From Veillonella absiana (lineage in GTDB: Bacteria > Bacillota > Negativicutes > Veillonellales > Veillonellaceae): DNA of 64,000 nt. Numbering within the stretch: position 1 is the stretch's first letter; each line of letters starts with the position of its first letter. The translations under genes and the position numbers were made by a program. The notes under the pieces are model-generated. The model made no database searches and was not told the DNA's origin. It saw nothing but the letters and a program-made list of their open reading frames with translations. Positions 35,222 to 44,731 of the stretch are shown in pieces. The stretch lies in NCBI RefSeq assembly GCF_032970905.1, contig NZ_JAWJZA010000004.1; one strand, written 5' to 3'.

Positions 35222-36817
35222 TTAGTCAGCAATATGCAATTTTGGTGTTGTTAGAAATGTTACATCTGGATTACGCTCTTGAACCCAACCCATTTGCCAT
35301 TCATTGGAGATGAGGATTACCGTGCGTTCACGATTATCTTTTACTACCATAGCATTGTCTAAACCTTTTAATGTGGTAGGATCCACATCGCCATCTACCC
35401 AACGTGCTACGCTGTATGGGAGGGTATGGTTTAATAAATCCACACCATATTCATTTTTCAAGCGGTATTCTAGAACTTCAAATTGAAGCATCCCAACGGC
35501 ACCAACTACATAGGAGTCGAGGGAAAGCTGTTGCTCAAAAATTTGAACAGCCCCTTCTTGAGCCAATTGTGTCATACCTTTGATGAATTGTTTACGCTTC
35601 ATGGTATCTTTTGGAGATACGCGGGCAAAGAATTCAGGAGGGAATACTGGGAAATCGCCAAATGTAACCTTGTGGTTTGCTGCACACAGTGTATCACCTA
35701 CGCCCATAGTACCAGCATCGAAGACACCGATGATATCACCTGGGTATGCATCCTCTACAATCGTACGTTCTGTAGCCAAGAATTGTTGTGGTTGAGATAG
35801 GCGAATGGATTTGTTGGATTGCTTGTGCAATACAGTCATGCCTTTTTCGAATTTACCAGAGCAGATGCGCATGAATACAATGCGGTCATGATGGTTTGGA
35901 TTCATATTAGCTTGGATTTTGAATACGAGGGAGGAGAAATCTTCGCTTGTAGGCTCCACCGTTTCCTCCAATGCTTTACGTGGAGCAGGGGATGGTGCTA
36001 GTTCCAAGAATTTTTCAAGGAATGGCTTTACACCAAAGTTTGTCATAGCGGAACCAAAGAACATTGGTGTTAACTCGCCGGAACGAACCTTTTCAAAATC
36101 AAAGGCATCACCAGCCACATCGAGCAATTCGATATCATCAATGAGGGCTTGGTGCAACTCTTCGCCAATGAGTTCTTTGAAGATTGGATCATCTACAGAA
36201 CCTTTTTGGGATTCTAATTTTTCCTGACCATGTGTTTCGTCTTTTGCAAATAATTCAATGGTGTTATGTTCGCGATCAAAAATCCCTTTATACTCGCCAT
36301 TGATACCTACTGGCCAGTTCATGGGAACGGCGCGAATGCCAAGGACGTTTTCAATTTCTTCCATCAAATCAAATGGGCTTTTACCAAAATGGTCCAATTT
36401 GTTAACAAAGGTGAAGATTGGAATTCCTCGTTCTTTACAAACGGCGAATAATTTTTTTGTCTGTGCTTCCACACCTTTGGCGATGTCGATCAACATGACA
36501 GCGCTGTCTGCAGCCATCAATGTGCGGTATGTATCCTCGGAGAAATCCTGGTGACCAGGGGTATCCAAAATATTAACGCGACAGCCGTCATAGTCAAATT
36601 GCAAGACGGAACTCGTTACGGAGATGCCACGTTGTTTTTCGATTTCCATCCAGTCGGATACAGCATGTTTATTGGTTTTTCTAGATTTAACGGACCCAGC
36701 TAAATGGATAGCACCTCCGTATAGCAATAATTTTTCAGTTAATGTTGTTTTACCCGCATCCGGGTGAGAAATGATAGCAAACGTACGACGACGATTTACT
36801 TCCTCTAAAAATGTCAT
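35222..36817 (-). CDS. prfC: Peptide chain release factor 3
   Basis: 531 residues. G1 is ISHPDAGKTTLTEKLL (about residues 16-31), G3 DTPGHQDFSEDTYR, and G4 NKLDH. The domain order GTPase-domain II-domain III is as in RF3. It releases RF1/RF2 from the ribosome after termination. It is transcribed alone, divergent from topB. Confidence 0.96.
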   Translation of the reverse strand: MTFLEEVNRRRTFAIISHPDAGKTTLTEKLLLYGGAIHLAGSVKSRKTNKHAVSDWMEIEKQRGISVTSSVLQFDYDGCRVNILDTPGHQDFSEDTYRTLMAADSAVMLIDIAKGVEAQTKKLFAVCKERGIPIFTFVNKLDHFGKSPFDLMEEIENVLGIRAVPMNWPVGINGEYKGIFDREHNTIELFAKDETHGQEKLESQKGSVDDPIFKELIGEELHQALIDDIELLDVAGDAFDFEKVRSGELTPMFFGSAMTNFGVKPFLEKFLELAPSPAPRKALEETVEPTSEDFSSLVFKIQANMNPNHHDRIVFMRICSGKFEKGMTVLHKQSNKSIRLSQPQQFLATERTIVEDAYPGDIIGVFDAGTMGVGDTLCAANHKVTFGDFPVFPPEFFARVSPKDTMKRKQFIKGMTQLAQEGAVQIFEQQLSLDSYVVGAVGMLQFEVLEYRLKNEYGVDLLNHTLPYSVARWVDGDVDPTTLKGLDNAMVVKDNRERTVILISNEWQMGWVQERNPDVTFLTTPKLHIAD

Positions 36818-37173
36818 GATTCACCTCATATAATTACATATCATATCTTTAAAATTATACATGATTTTGAAAGTATTGACCATAGATGAATAGTGCTTTC
36901 ACGATATGTGTATGAATACATCTGATAGTATTTCAGAAAAGAGGTCATGATATGTAACAAGATATATACGGGTTAGGAACTGATATGTATGGTCTAGATG
37001 CCATTAATATAGTATAATATATGTTCGAAACAGAACAGGTTGTGCTTATCTATATTGACGCAACAGCATTAGAGATTGTGAAAGTATCAACTAGGGCGTA
37101 TAAAAGAGACTAGTTTATAACCATTAGCTACTATTTTACAAAATCTGGACTTTATGTAATAAAAGGAGGTACT
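36818..37173. other. Divergent intergenic region prfC/topB
   Basis: No gene is seen in these 356 bp. For prfC a weak minus-strand promoter may consist of TGGTCA (36877-36882) and TATAAT (36854-36859) with a 17-base gap. A TATAAT-containing stretch near 37013-37020 could serve topB, but its -35 element is poor. No repeat or RNA structure stands out. Confidence 0.5.
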
Positions 37174-39552
37174 ATGCGTTTATTTATTGCCGAAAAACCA
37201 TCAATGGCACGAGAAATCAGCAAGTGCCTGCCAGAAAATAAAAATATCCAAAAGCGAAATGGCTATTTCATCCAAGGTGATGATGTGGTGACTTGGGTTG
37301 TGGGCCATGTGCTACATCAAGCAGAGCCAGGGGATTATGACGACAAATATATTCGTTGGCGTCCTGAGGATTTGCCCATAGTGCCGAAGGAATGGAAATT
37401 GCTCGTTACGGATAGCAGCCGTTCCCAATTTGAGGTGGTAAAGGATTTAATTAGCAAAGCGGACCTCGTAGTTAACGCAGGTGACCCGGACCGTGAAGGT
37501 CAGTTGCTTGTGGATGAAGTGTTGGAATTTGTAGGGAATACGAAACCAGTGCAACGCATTCTGCTAAATGCATTGGATGAAAAATCCATCCATAGTGCGT
37601 TGAAAGGTTTGCGAGATAATAAAGATTTCTACAATTTATACCAATCTGCTTTGGCGCGTGCTCGTGCAGACTGGCTCATTGGGATGAATTTGTCTCGTGC
37701 CTATACCTTGTCGGAACGTCGGAAAGGCCATAAGGTGACATTGCCAATAGGCCGTGTAAAAACACCAACATTAGCTCTCGTAGTGCGTCGTGAACGTGAG
37801 TTAGAGGCCTTTAAGCCAGTAGATTATTTTACAGTAAAGGTATTATATGAACACACTAATGGTAATTTCTGGGCCACGTGGCAACCAACGGATGAGCAAA
37901 AGGGCCTAGACCCAGATGGTCGTCTCATCAATAAGGCCATTGCAGAAGGTTTAGTAGAGACTCTGTCAAATTCCCCTCAAGGTAAGATTAAGCAAGTTAC
38001 TAAATCCAAGAAGAAAGATCCTCAACGATTGCCGTTGGCGCTTTCATCATTACAAGTTTTAGCAGGTAAAGCATTTTCCTATGATCCACAGACCGTTCTC
38101 GATACGGCGCAAAAATTATATGAGAAGAAATTGACCTCCTATCCGCGTTCGGATTGTGAATATTTACCACCAAACCAATTTGAAGATCGATTGCCAATTC
38201 TACGTAATCTTATGAATTGTGGAGATAATCGATTACAAGGTTGGGCCCGAGGGGCTAATCCGAGTATTAAATCTCGTGCGTGGAATGAGAAAAAAATCAC
38301 CGCCCATCATGCCATTATTCCAACGACGGTACCATGTCAATTGGGCACGCTCACCGAGACAGAGCGAAATATTTATTTCCTCATTGCCCAATCCTATATT
38401 GCTCAATTTTATGGGGAACATGAATACGAGCAAACGAAAATCACCGTAGAACAATGTGATGAAAGCTTCGTAGCAAACGGTCGTGTCGTTATTGAAGAAG
38501 GCTGGAAACTCTTGTATAGTCGCCAAAAATCTCAAAAGGATGGGTTGGCCAGTGTAGATAAACAGGATGACGAAGATTTAACGGATGATCGTGGTGCTGA
38601 ATTGACTGGCAAGGAAGAGCAAATCGAAGAATCTGATCATTTGCCAAGCGTGAAAAAGAATGATCCTGTTACGTATCGGGATTCGTCTATTGATGCAAAG
38701 CAAACGAAACCACCATCTCGTTTCACACCGTCCACATTATTGCAAGCCATGAAGGAAATTCATAAGTTTGTAAAAAATGAGGATTTGAAAAAGCAATTAA
38801 AGGCTGTATCTGGTATAGGTACAGAAGCAACGCGGGCCAATATTATAGACGAGCTCATTAAACGTGATTTCATGAAGACTAGTGGTAAAAAGCAAGTATT
38901 GTCACCAACACAAACGGGATATTTGCTAGTAGATGCTTTGCCTGAGGAGTTGTTATATCCTGATGAAACGGCAATTTGGGAAGAACGATTAGCCCTTGTT
39001 AGTGATGGGGAAGACACGCTAGAGGCCTTCTTAAGTGATCAAATTGCATTTTTACAAAAACTAATCGATAAATTATCCTTTGGCAGTTCTGTACCCGTTG
39101 GTGCTATGCAACCAAATGTGGTTCGCACCATTACATCGAATCAAGGTAATCGCCCGATGAGTGGTAATGCCATAGCTCCAGAGGAGTTGGCTAAATTCAA
39201 GGATTGCCCTCAATGTAAAGAGGGAAAACTCATACCTCGAAACGGTAAATTTGGTGAATTCTTAGGATGTAACAATTACCCTACCTGTAAATATACAGAG
39301 CCTGTAGGGGGACCTAATTCATCAAGTGGTAGTGGTTCATTCAATGGTGGACGTAATCGCACAGAGCCACCGGTGAATATTGATGTGCCACCAAGCGAGC
39401 AGAAGTATAAATGCCCACGGTGTGGTAAAGGCTTCTTTGTTCCCGTCGAGCAACGAGGTAGAACCTCTTGGGTATGTAGTAATCGATCTGAGTGTCGGAC
39501 TACGTGTAGCGATGTGAATGGAAAACCAAGTATTTATGCTAATGAAACGTAA
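37174..39552 (+). CDS. topB: DNA topoisomerase III
   Basis: 792 residues. The Toprim domain begins RLFIAEKPSMAREI and has NAGDPDREGQLLVDEVL. The active-site tyrosine is in LTSYPRSDCEYL. Two C-terminal zinc-ribbon parts follow (CPQCKEG...CNNYPTC and CPRCGKG...CSNRSEC). A type IA enzyme that decatenates and relaxes single-stranded regions. AAAGGAGG precedes the ATG. Confidence 0.95.
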   Translation: MRLFIAEKPSMAREISKCLPENKNIQKRNGYFIQGDDVVTWVVGHVLHQAEPGDYDDKYIRWRPEDLPIVPKEWKLLVTDSSRSQFEVVKDLISKADLVVNAGDPDREGQLLVDEVLEFVGNTKPVQRILLNALDEKSIHSALKGLRDNKDFYNLYQSALARARADWLIGMNLSRAYTLSERRKGHKVTLPIGRVKTPTLALVVRRERELEAFKPVDYFTVKVLYEHTNGNFWATWQPTDEQKGLDPDGRLINKAIAEGLVETLSNSPQGKIKQVTKSKKKDPQRLPLALSSLQVLAGKAFSYDPQTVLDTAQKLYEKKLTSYPRSDCEYLPPNQFEDRLPILRNLMNCGDNRLQGWARGANPSIKSRAWNEKKITAHHAIIPTTVPCQLGTLTETERNIYFLIAQSYIAQFYGEHEYEQTKITVEQCDESFVANGRVVIEEGWKLLYSRQKSQKDGLASVDKQDDEDLTDDRGAELTGKEEQIEESDHLPSVKKNDPVTYRDSSIDAKQTKPPSRFTPSTLLQAMKEIHKFVKNEDLKKQLKAVSGIGTEATRANIIDELIKRDFMKTSGKKQVLSPTQTGYLLVDALPEELLYPDETAIWEERLALVSDGEDTLEAFLSDQIAFLQKLIDKLSFGSSVPVGAMQPNVVRTITSNQGNRPMSGNAIAPEELAKFKDCPQCKEGKLIPRNGKFGEFLGCNNYPTCKYTEPVGGPNSSSGSGSFNGGRNRTEPPVNIDVPPSEQKYKCPRCGKGFFVPVEQRGRTSWVCSNRSECRTTCSDVNGKPSIYANET

Positions 39553-39593
39553 AGCATAATGAAAAAATATTAAGATACATATATATGTTGTTT

Positions 39594-39630
39594 AAAGGGC
39601 TGAACCGTAATTTAATGGTTCAGCCTTTAG
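39594..39630 (+). terminator. First hairpin behind topB
   Basis: AAAGGGCTGAACC pairs with GGTTCAGCCTTT; only a short T stretch follows. Confidence 0.72.
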
Positions 39631-39643
39631 TGATTAATAGATT

Positions 39644-39680
39644 AAAAGGCGCTACCTGGATATTCCAGATAGCGCCTTTT
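39644..39680. terminator. Bidirectional terminator between topB and the helicase gene
   Basis: AAAAGGCGCTA and CTGGA pair with TCCAG and TAGCGCCTTTT, with a single C-A mismatch and a 3-base loop. It can serve both converging genes. Confidence 0.85.
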
Positions 39681-39731
39681 GATAAGCAATCAATTAAGAT
39701 TGTTTATATTACAACTCTTTTTATATTGTCA

Positions 39732-41027
39732 TTATTTTTTACGTCGTCTGCCGCTATTAGCCGTAGATGTTTGACGTTGACGACTATTGGCGCCTTTATG
39801 GCCGCGAGCTTTGTGAGCTTTTGCTTTTGTAGCTTGGTAGGTACTCTTAGGGCCAGTTGCCTTTGTAGGTCGACCTCGTTTCGGGGCAGCATTTTCGTTG
39901 CCTTTTACTTTGACTTGACCATCCTTGGTGTATTTAGTTAAGGTAGCTTGGATAGCACGCTCGATGCGACGAAGCCAGCTTTCATCAGCTGGGGCCGCAA
40001 ATGTAACGGCGATGCCCGTGTTGCCGGCACGACCTGTACGACCGATACGATGAATATAATAATCTACATCATGAGGTACATCATAGTTATAAATATGACT
40101 GATACCCTCGATGTCGATACCGCGAGCGGCGATATCAGTGGCCACGAGGATTTGAGTTTTAGCCTTGGCAAAGTCTCGAAGAATTTGTGTGCGGCGACCT
40201 TGTGTTAAATCACCATGCATTTCTGCAATATTAAGACCAGCCGCTGTTAGTTCGTAGGAGAGACGGATGGCACCTTCTCGTTTGTTACAGAAAACGATGG
40301 CAAGATACGGGTTATCATCTTGGATCATTTGAATGAGACGAGGTGTTTTTTCCTCTACATTCATCATATATACGCGTTGCTCGATGGCATCTAATGTAAT
40401 GTGTTCACCCTCTACAGTAACAGATACAGGTTTATGCATGTACGCCTTAGCCAAATTTCTGATTTTATCTGGAATAGTCGCAGAGAAAAGCAATAATTGG
40501 CGGCTTGCATCAGTTTGTCCAATTAAGGACTCTATATCGGGTAAGAATCCCATATGTAACATTTGGTCCGCTTCGTCGAGCACTACGCGACGAATTGAAT
40601 CTAAATGAAGGGAACCACGTTTTGCATGATCGAGAAGTCGGCCGGGCGTACCTAAGATAACTTGTGGGCGACGGCCTAATTGTTGTAATTGGGACTCGAT
40701 AGTTTTACCACCGATGAGTGGTAGTACATCTACGCCGATAACATCGCCTAATACTTTGGCTTCATCAGCAATTTGTTTAATTAATTCTCGCGTAGGGGCG
40801 ATGATGAGTACTTGCTCTTGATGTACGTCTGTATGTACACGTTGTAGCATGGGCAATAGGAATGCTAATGTTTTGCCAGTACCTGTTTGGGCACGGGCTA
40901 TGATATCATTGCCTTTAAATACGACGGGTAATGATTGCTCCTGAATGGGGGTCGGTTCTTTTATGCCTTGTTTGGCTAAGGTTTCGATAAGAATATCAGA
41001 AACGCCTAGGGATTTAAATGATTTCAT
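39732..41027 (-). CDS. DEAD-box RNA helicase
   Basis: 431 residues. The Q motif is IKEPTPIQEQSLP, motif I AQTGTGKTLAF, motif II LDEADQML, motif III FSATIP, and motif VI HRIGRTGRAG. A basic tail rich in Lys, Arg, Gly and Thr (about the last 60 residues) probably binds RNA. It resembles CshA/RhlE-type helicases in RNA turnover or ribosome assembly. The start at 41027 has AAAGGA upstream and gives the usual N-terminus; the in-frame ATG 48 bases earlier does not. Confidence 0.92.
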   Translation of the reverse strand: MKSFKSLGVSDILIETLAKQGIKEPTPIQEQSLPVVFKGNDIIARAQTGTGKTLAFLLPMLQRVHTDVHQEQVLIIAPTRELIKQIADEAKVLGDVIGVDVLPLIGGKTIESQLQQLGRRPQVILGTPGRLLDHAKRGSLHLDSIRRVVLDEADQMLHMGFLPDIESLIGQTDASRQLLLFSATIPDKIRNLAKAYMHKPVSVTVEGEHITLDAIEQRVYMMNVEEKTPRLIQMIQDDNPYLAIVFCNKREGAIRLSYELTAAGLNIAEMHGDLTQGRRTQILRDFAKAKTQILVATDIAARGIDIEGISHIYNYDVPHDVDYYIHRIGRTGRAGNTGIAVTFAAPADESWLRRIERAIQATLTKYTKDGQVKVKGNENAAPKRGRPTKATGPKSTYQATKAKAHKARGHKGANSRQRQTSTANSGRRRKK

Positions 41028-41121
41028 GGGTCGTCCTTTCATATATACATATAGATTAATTATAGCATGAAACATAGAATCTGGCGAAAATGGAGATACT
41101 AGGTTAATTTCACATTTTCAT

Positions 41122-41140
41122 TTTCAATAATCATTATCAA
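41122..41140. promoter_or_regulatory. Fur-box-like site
   Basis: The sequence contains ATAATCATTATC, which matches the right 12 bases of the classical 19-base Fur consensus; over the full 19 positions (41120-41138) about 13 match. TGAGAAT words nearby are further Fur-type half-sites. It lies about 95 bases upstream of the helicase gene and 376 bases before feoA. Confidence 0.5.
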
Positions 41141-41377
41141 CATGAGAATTAAATTAACATAATTTGGAGAGTAGATAAAATTTTCTGATTAACATTTAAT
41201 GAGAATAAAGTGAGAATAAAAGGAGACGTGTATAGTGTATACAAAAGTGTAGAATCTGATATAAGAAAATATTATAAAATAAGATAATATATATATTTGA
41301 ATATTATGTGAAAATCTAATATGACTAAAAAGTATAGAAAATAAAGAGAAATTTTACTGTTTAAATGATAGTATCTA

Positions 41378-41405
41378 TTGATATTATCCTCGTGAGTGTT
41401 ATAAT
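41378..41405 (+). promoter_or_regulatory. Promoter of feoAB
   Basis: TTGATA (41378-41383) and TATAAT (41400-41405) are 16 bases apart. The spacer and surroundings contain TGATATTATC, a possible weak Fur site overlapping the -35. Confidence 0.55.
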
Positions 41406-41429
41406 GAGTAGTAAGTGTTATAATGAGTA
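41395..41429 (+). repeat. Direct repeat duplicating a -10 element
   Basis: The 16-base word AGTGTTATAATGAGTA occurs at 41395-41410 and again at 41414-41429, 19 bases apart. Each copy contains TATAAT. Confidence 0.8.
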
Positions 41430-41515
41430 TGAATATTAATACAGGTTATAAGTAAGCCTCTTAGATTGTATTGGTATAGGTTGTTAGTTTGCTTTATTGA
41501 GTAGGAGGTGTTAGC

Positions 41516-41749
41516 ATGGCTATCAAAAAGCTTAAGGACATGAAGCCTGGTGAGGAAGGTACAATTGTCACTTTACACGGTAGTGGTAACATCAAGCATC
41601 GTCTCATCGACATGGGACTTGTAAAAGGTACAAAGATTCATGTTGTGAAATTTGCACCACTTGGTGATCCAGTGGAAATTAAAGTAAAAGGCTTTGAATT
41701 GGCTCTTCGCGTCAGTGAAGCAGGCACGATTGATGTTGATGTACAGTAG
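41516..41749 (+). CDS. feoA: Ferrous iron transport protein A
   Basis: 77 residues, an SH3-like FeoA domain (LKDMKPGEEGTIVTLHGSG, RLIDMGLVKGTKIHV, PLGDPVEIKVKGFELALR). FeoA is a small cytoplasmic partner of FeoB. TAGGAGG precedes the ATG, and feoB begins 12 bp after its stop. Confidence 0.94.
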   Translation: MAIKKLKDMKPGEEGTIVTLHGSGNIKHRLIDMGLVKGTKIHVVKFAPLGDPVEIKVKGFELALRVSEAGTIDVDVQ

Positions 41750-41761
41750 GAGGTTGATTGT

Positions 41762-44131
41762 ATGGCATCAGGCAATAGCGTGAGAATTGCCTTAGCGGGG
41801 AACCCTAACTGTGGTAAAACCACAATATTTAATAATATTACAGGATCCAAGCAACACGTAGGTAACTATCCAGGCGTAACAGTAGAGAAAAAAGAAGGGG
41901 AAACTACCTTTAATGGACAAGAATTACTCTTCATCGATTTACCAGGCACATATAGTTTAACTGCACGTTCTATGGATGAGTTAGTAGCGCGTAATGTAAT
42001 TATTAATGATGAACCAGATGTAATCGTAAATGTATTGGATGCATCTAACTTGGAACGTAACCTGTATTTAGCGGCACAGTTAATTGAATTGGAACGTCCA
42101 ATGGTAGTGGCTCTGAACATGGCTGACGTAGCAGAGGAAATGGGTATTAAATACGATATCCGTACATTGAGCGCTCGTACTGGGGCTACTGTTGTTAATA
42201 CCGTAGGTCGTGATAATGTAGGCACCCAAGACTTGTTAGAGGCTACTGTGGCTGTAGCGCAGCAAGGCAATGTAACCCCTGTGAAAGTAAGCTATGGTGA
42301 AATTTTAGAACCTAAGATAGATGAACTAGAATCTGAAATCAAAGCAGCGGGTACTATTACATATCCATTACGTTGGGTAGCTATTAAATTGCTTGAAAAA
42401 GATCCTGATGTTGTAGGTAAAATCATGCGTATTGATAATACGGACGCAGTGATTGCGAAAGCTGAAGCATTACGGAATGAATTGAAGGATCAAGTTGACC
42501 TTGATGTAGTATTCCAAGAATACCGTCATCGTTTTGCGTTGGATGTATACAACGATATGTTGATTCAAGGTCCTACAGAGTTAGAAACACGTTCTGATAA
42601 ATATGATAAAATTTTAACCCACCGCATTTGGGGGTTACCAATCTTTATGTTTATCATGTGGTTACTATTTAACTTCGTAAATACTTTGGGTGCTTATCCA
42701 CAAGATTGGTTAGACCAAGGTTTTACTGCCTTAGGTGAATGGTGTACAACAGTGATTCCCGAAGGTCAGTTACAATCTTTGGTTGTGGACGGTATTATCG
42801 GTGGTGTAGGGGCCGTATTGAGTTTCTTGCCATTAATCGTATTATTGTTCTTGGGTATTTCCTTCTTAGAGGATACTGGTTACATGGCTCGTGCTGCGTT
42901 CGTAATGGACCGCGTGATGCGTGCTTGTGGTTTACATGGTAAATCATTTATTCCATTATTATTAGGTTTTGGTTGTTCCGTTCCTTCTGTAATGGGTGCT
43001 CGTATTCTTGATAATTACAAAGACCGTATGGTTACAATCTTTGTAACACCGTTCATGAGTTGTAGTGCTCGTTTGCCAGTATATGTATTGTTTGCAGCAG
43101 CATTCTTCCCACCAGAAATGGGTGGCACAGTAGTAGCAGCGATTTATTTTTTGGGTATTATTTTTGCGATTATCTTTGCAAAAATTTTCCGTTCCTTCAT
43201 CTTCTCTGGTGAAGCCGATCCATTCGTAATGGAATTACCTCCTTACCATATGCCTACATTAAAATCTATATTCATGCATATGTGGGAACGCTCTGTATTA
43301 TATGTTAAAAAAGCAGGTACTTTCATCTTAGCAGCATCCATCCTTGTATGGTTCTTGATTGCATATCCACAAGATGTACAGTATACACAAGATTATGATG
43401 CAGCTCGTGAACAGGTAACTCAAACGTATGAAGCACAAGATGCAGCTATCTTTGCACAATTTGGCTTAGCCGCGGAAGATCAACAAGAAGCTATTAATGG
43501 TATTGTTGACGAAATGACGGCAGCTAAAGAAGAGGAAGATGCAGCAGCTGAAGAAGCGGAAGAAGATCCAGTAGAACTTGATATGGCAGAAGGTGCTCCT
43601 ATTCCTGAATTGTTTGCTGATATTCAAAAAGATCACGAACAAGAAATGACAGCAGCTTGGGCATTGTATAAAAACCGTGTAGGCATGAATGAAGAAATTG
43701 GTGTGCTTGATGAAATGCAAGCATCTGAAAAAATTGAAGCTTCTTATGCAGCACAATTTGGTAAGGCTATTCAACCGATCTTGGCACCACTTGGCTTTGA
43801 CTGGAAACTTGGGGTAGGCCTTGTAGCAGCGATGGCAGCGAAAGAAGTATTGATTAGTACATTGGGTACTATTTATGCAGTAGGTGGCGATGATACTCAT
43901 CAACAACCAATTGTAGATTATTTACAACAAGACCCTAACTTTACTCCTTTAATTGCAGTAGCGTTGATGGTGTTCGTATTGGTATATCCTCCTTGTATTG
44001 CTGCATTAGCAGTTATTAAACGTGAAACTAACTCTTGGAAATGGATGACATTTATGTTCGTATATGAGAATGTATTGGCATGGATTGCGGCATTTATCGT
44101 GTACCAAGGTGGCTTGTTGTTAGGTTTCTAA
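41762..44131 (+). CDS. feoB: Ferrous iron transporter B
   Basis: 789 residues. The N-terminal G domain has GNPNCGKTTIFN (about residues 14-25), DLPGTYSL, and ALNMADVAEE. The membrane part has the Cys-containing GFGCSVPSVMGAR and FMSCSARLPVY motifs. An unusually long acidic, Ala/Glu-rich segment (about residues 540-680, including AAKEEEDAAAEEAEEDP) lies between membrane segments. It imports Fe2+. AGGAGG precedes the ATG. Confidence 0.95.
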   Translation: MASGNSVRIALAGNPNCGKTTIFNNITGSKQHVGNYPGVTVEKKEGETTFNGQELLFIDLPGTYSLTARSMDELVARNVIINDEPDVIVNVLDASNLERNLYLAAQLIELERPMVVALNMADVAEEMGIKYDIRTLSARTGATVVNTVGRDNVGTQDLLEATVAVAQQGNVTPVKVSYGEILEPKIDELESEIKAAGTITYPLRWVAIKLLEKDPDVVGKIMRIDNTDAVIAKAEALRNELKDQVDLDVVFQEYRHRFALDVYNDMLIQGPTELETRSDKYDKILTHRIWGLPIFMFIMWLLFNFVNTLGAYPQDWLDQGFTALGEWCTTVIPEGQLQSLVVDGIIGGVGAVLSFLPLIVLLFLGISFLEDTGYMARAAFVMDRVMRACGLHGKSFIPLLLGFGCSVPSVMGARILDNYKDRMVTIFVTPFMSCSARLPVYVLFAAAFFPPEMGGTVVAAIYFLGIIFAIIFAKIFRSFIFSGEADPFVMELPPYHMPTLKSIFMHMWERSVLYVKKAGTFILAASILVWFLIAYPQDVQYTQDYDAAREQVTQTYEAQDAAIFAQFGLAAEDQQEAINGIVDEMTAAKEEEDAAAEEAEEDPVELDMAEGAPIPELFADIQKDHEQEMTAAWALYKNRVGMNEEIGVLDEMQASEKIEASYAAQFGKAIQPILAPLGFDWKLGVGLVAAMAAKEVLISTLGTIYAVGGDDTHQQPIVDYLQQDPNFTPLIAVALMVFVLVYPPCIAALAVIKRETNSWKWMTFMFVYENVLAWIAAFIVYQGGLLLGF

Positions 44132-44152
44132 TAATACAATTTCTATTATATT

Positions 44153-44191
44153 GCGTATAGTGAAAGGCTTTAAAAGCCTTTCACTATACGC
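44153..44191. terminator. Perfect 19-bp palindrome behind feoB
   Basis: GCGTATAGTGAAAGGCTTT and its exact complement face each other across one base. No T run follows on the plus strand (ATATATATA), so it may act as a 3'-end stabilising hairpin rather than a classical terminator. Confidence 0.6.
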
Positions 44192-44287
44192 ATATATATA
44201 TGAGCATGAATATTGTAATTTACATTGTAAAAATTAAATATGATAATTGTAAAAATAATATTTGCGAATAATCAATATTCGTGGTTA

Positions 44288-44380
44288 AATGATAATGAGA
44301 AAAGGAAAAATCCTAAAATGCCTTGTAAATTCTCATTGTTCATTGATGGTTTCTAAATGATAATTTATGATAATGAGAAA
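44288..44380. promoter_or_regulatory. Cluster of Fur-box-like sites before the FeoB-associated gene
   Basis: TGATAATGAGAAA occurs at 44290-44302 and TGATAATGAGAAA again at 44368-44380, the latter preceded by TGATAAT at 44359. An inverted ATTCTCATT lies at 44329-44337. These resemble Fur-type half-sites. Confidence 0.5.
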
Positions 44381-44393
44381 GTTGGTATAATAT

Positions 44394-44618
44394 ATGGATA
44401 ACCTTATTGTGGGACTCATAGGATTATTAGCATTGGTGTATGTAGGTAGTAAAATCTACAAGCAAATGACTGGTACTGGTGGTTGTGGCTGCGGTGGCGG
44501 TGGATCCACCAAAAGTTCTAGTAAAAAAGATACAGCATCAAGTGGATGCGGCTGTGGTAGCGGTTGTAGCTGTGGCGACAATTCTGCATTAGGACTAAAA
44601 CCAGCTAATAAGCAATAA
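44394..44618 (+). CDS. FeoB-associated Cys-rich membrane peptide
   Basis: 74 residues. One membrane segment (about residues 4-22, LIVGLIGLLALVYVGSKIY) is followed by a Gly/Ser/Cys-rich tail with six cysteines in CGCGG and CGCGSGCSCG motifs. This is the pattern of the FeoB-associated family, thought to assist iron handling. No convincing RBS is seen, and a TATAAT lies only 3 bases before the ATG, so the start could lie elsewhere, but the N-terminus fits the family. Confidence 0.75.
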   Translation: MDNLIVGLIGLLALVYVGSKIYKQMTGTGGCGCGGGGSTKSSSKKDTASSGCGCGSGCSCGDNSALGLKPANKQ

Positions 44619-44646
44619 TTCTAACAATCGTTAGTAGCAATGTGCG

Positions 44647-44679
44647 AGGAGTCTCCGATAAAAGGGAGGCTCCTTTTTA
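44647..44679 (+). terminator. Rho-independent terminator
   Basis: AGGAGTCTCC pairs with GGAGGCTCCT (one T-G pair), followed by TTTTTA. Confidence 0.82.
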
Positions 44680-44731
44680 TTTAACTTAATTATTATAGTA
44701 GATAACTATGTATATGAAAGGAAGTATTACT

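Larger units (their letters stand above)
41028..41515. other. Intergenic regulatory region helicase/feoA
   Basis: No gene is seen in these 488 AT-rich bases. They hold a Fur-box-like site at 41122-41140, three TGAGAAT words (41143, 41200, 41211), a promoter at 41378-41405, and a direct repeat at 41395-41429. The iron-regulated promoter of feoAB is expected here. Confidence 0.6.

Noticed and set aside
39585..40208. Plus-strand frames opposite the DEAD-box helicase
   Set aside because: They are reverse-strand shadows of a well-conserved gene and cross a terminator.
41395..41429. CRISPR-like or iteron array
   Set aside because: Only two copies of a 16-base word with a 3-base gap; no array and no cas or rep genes.
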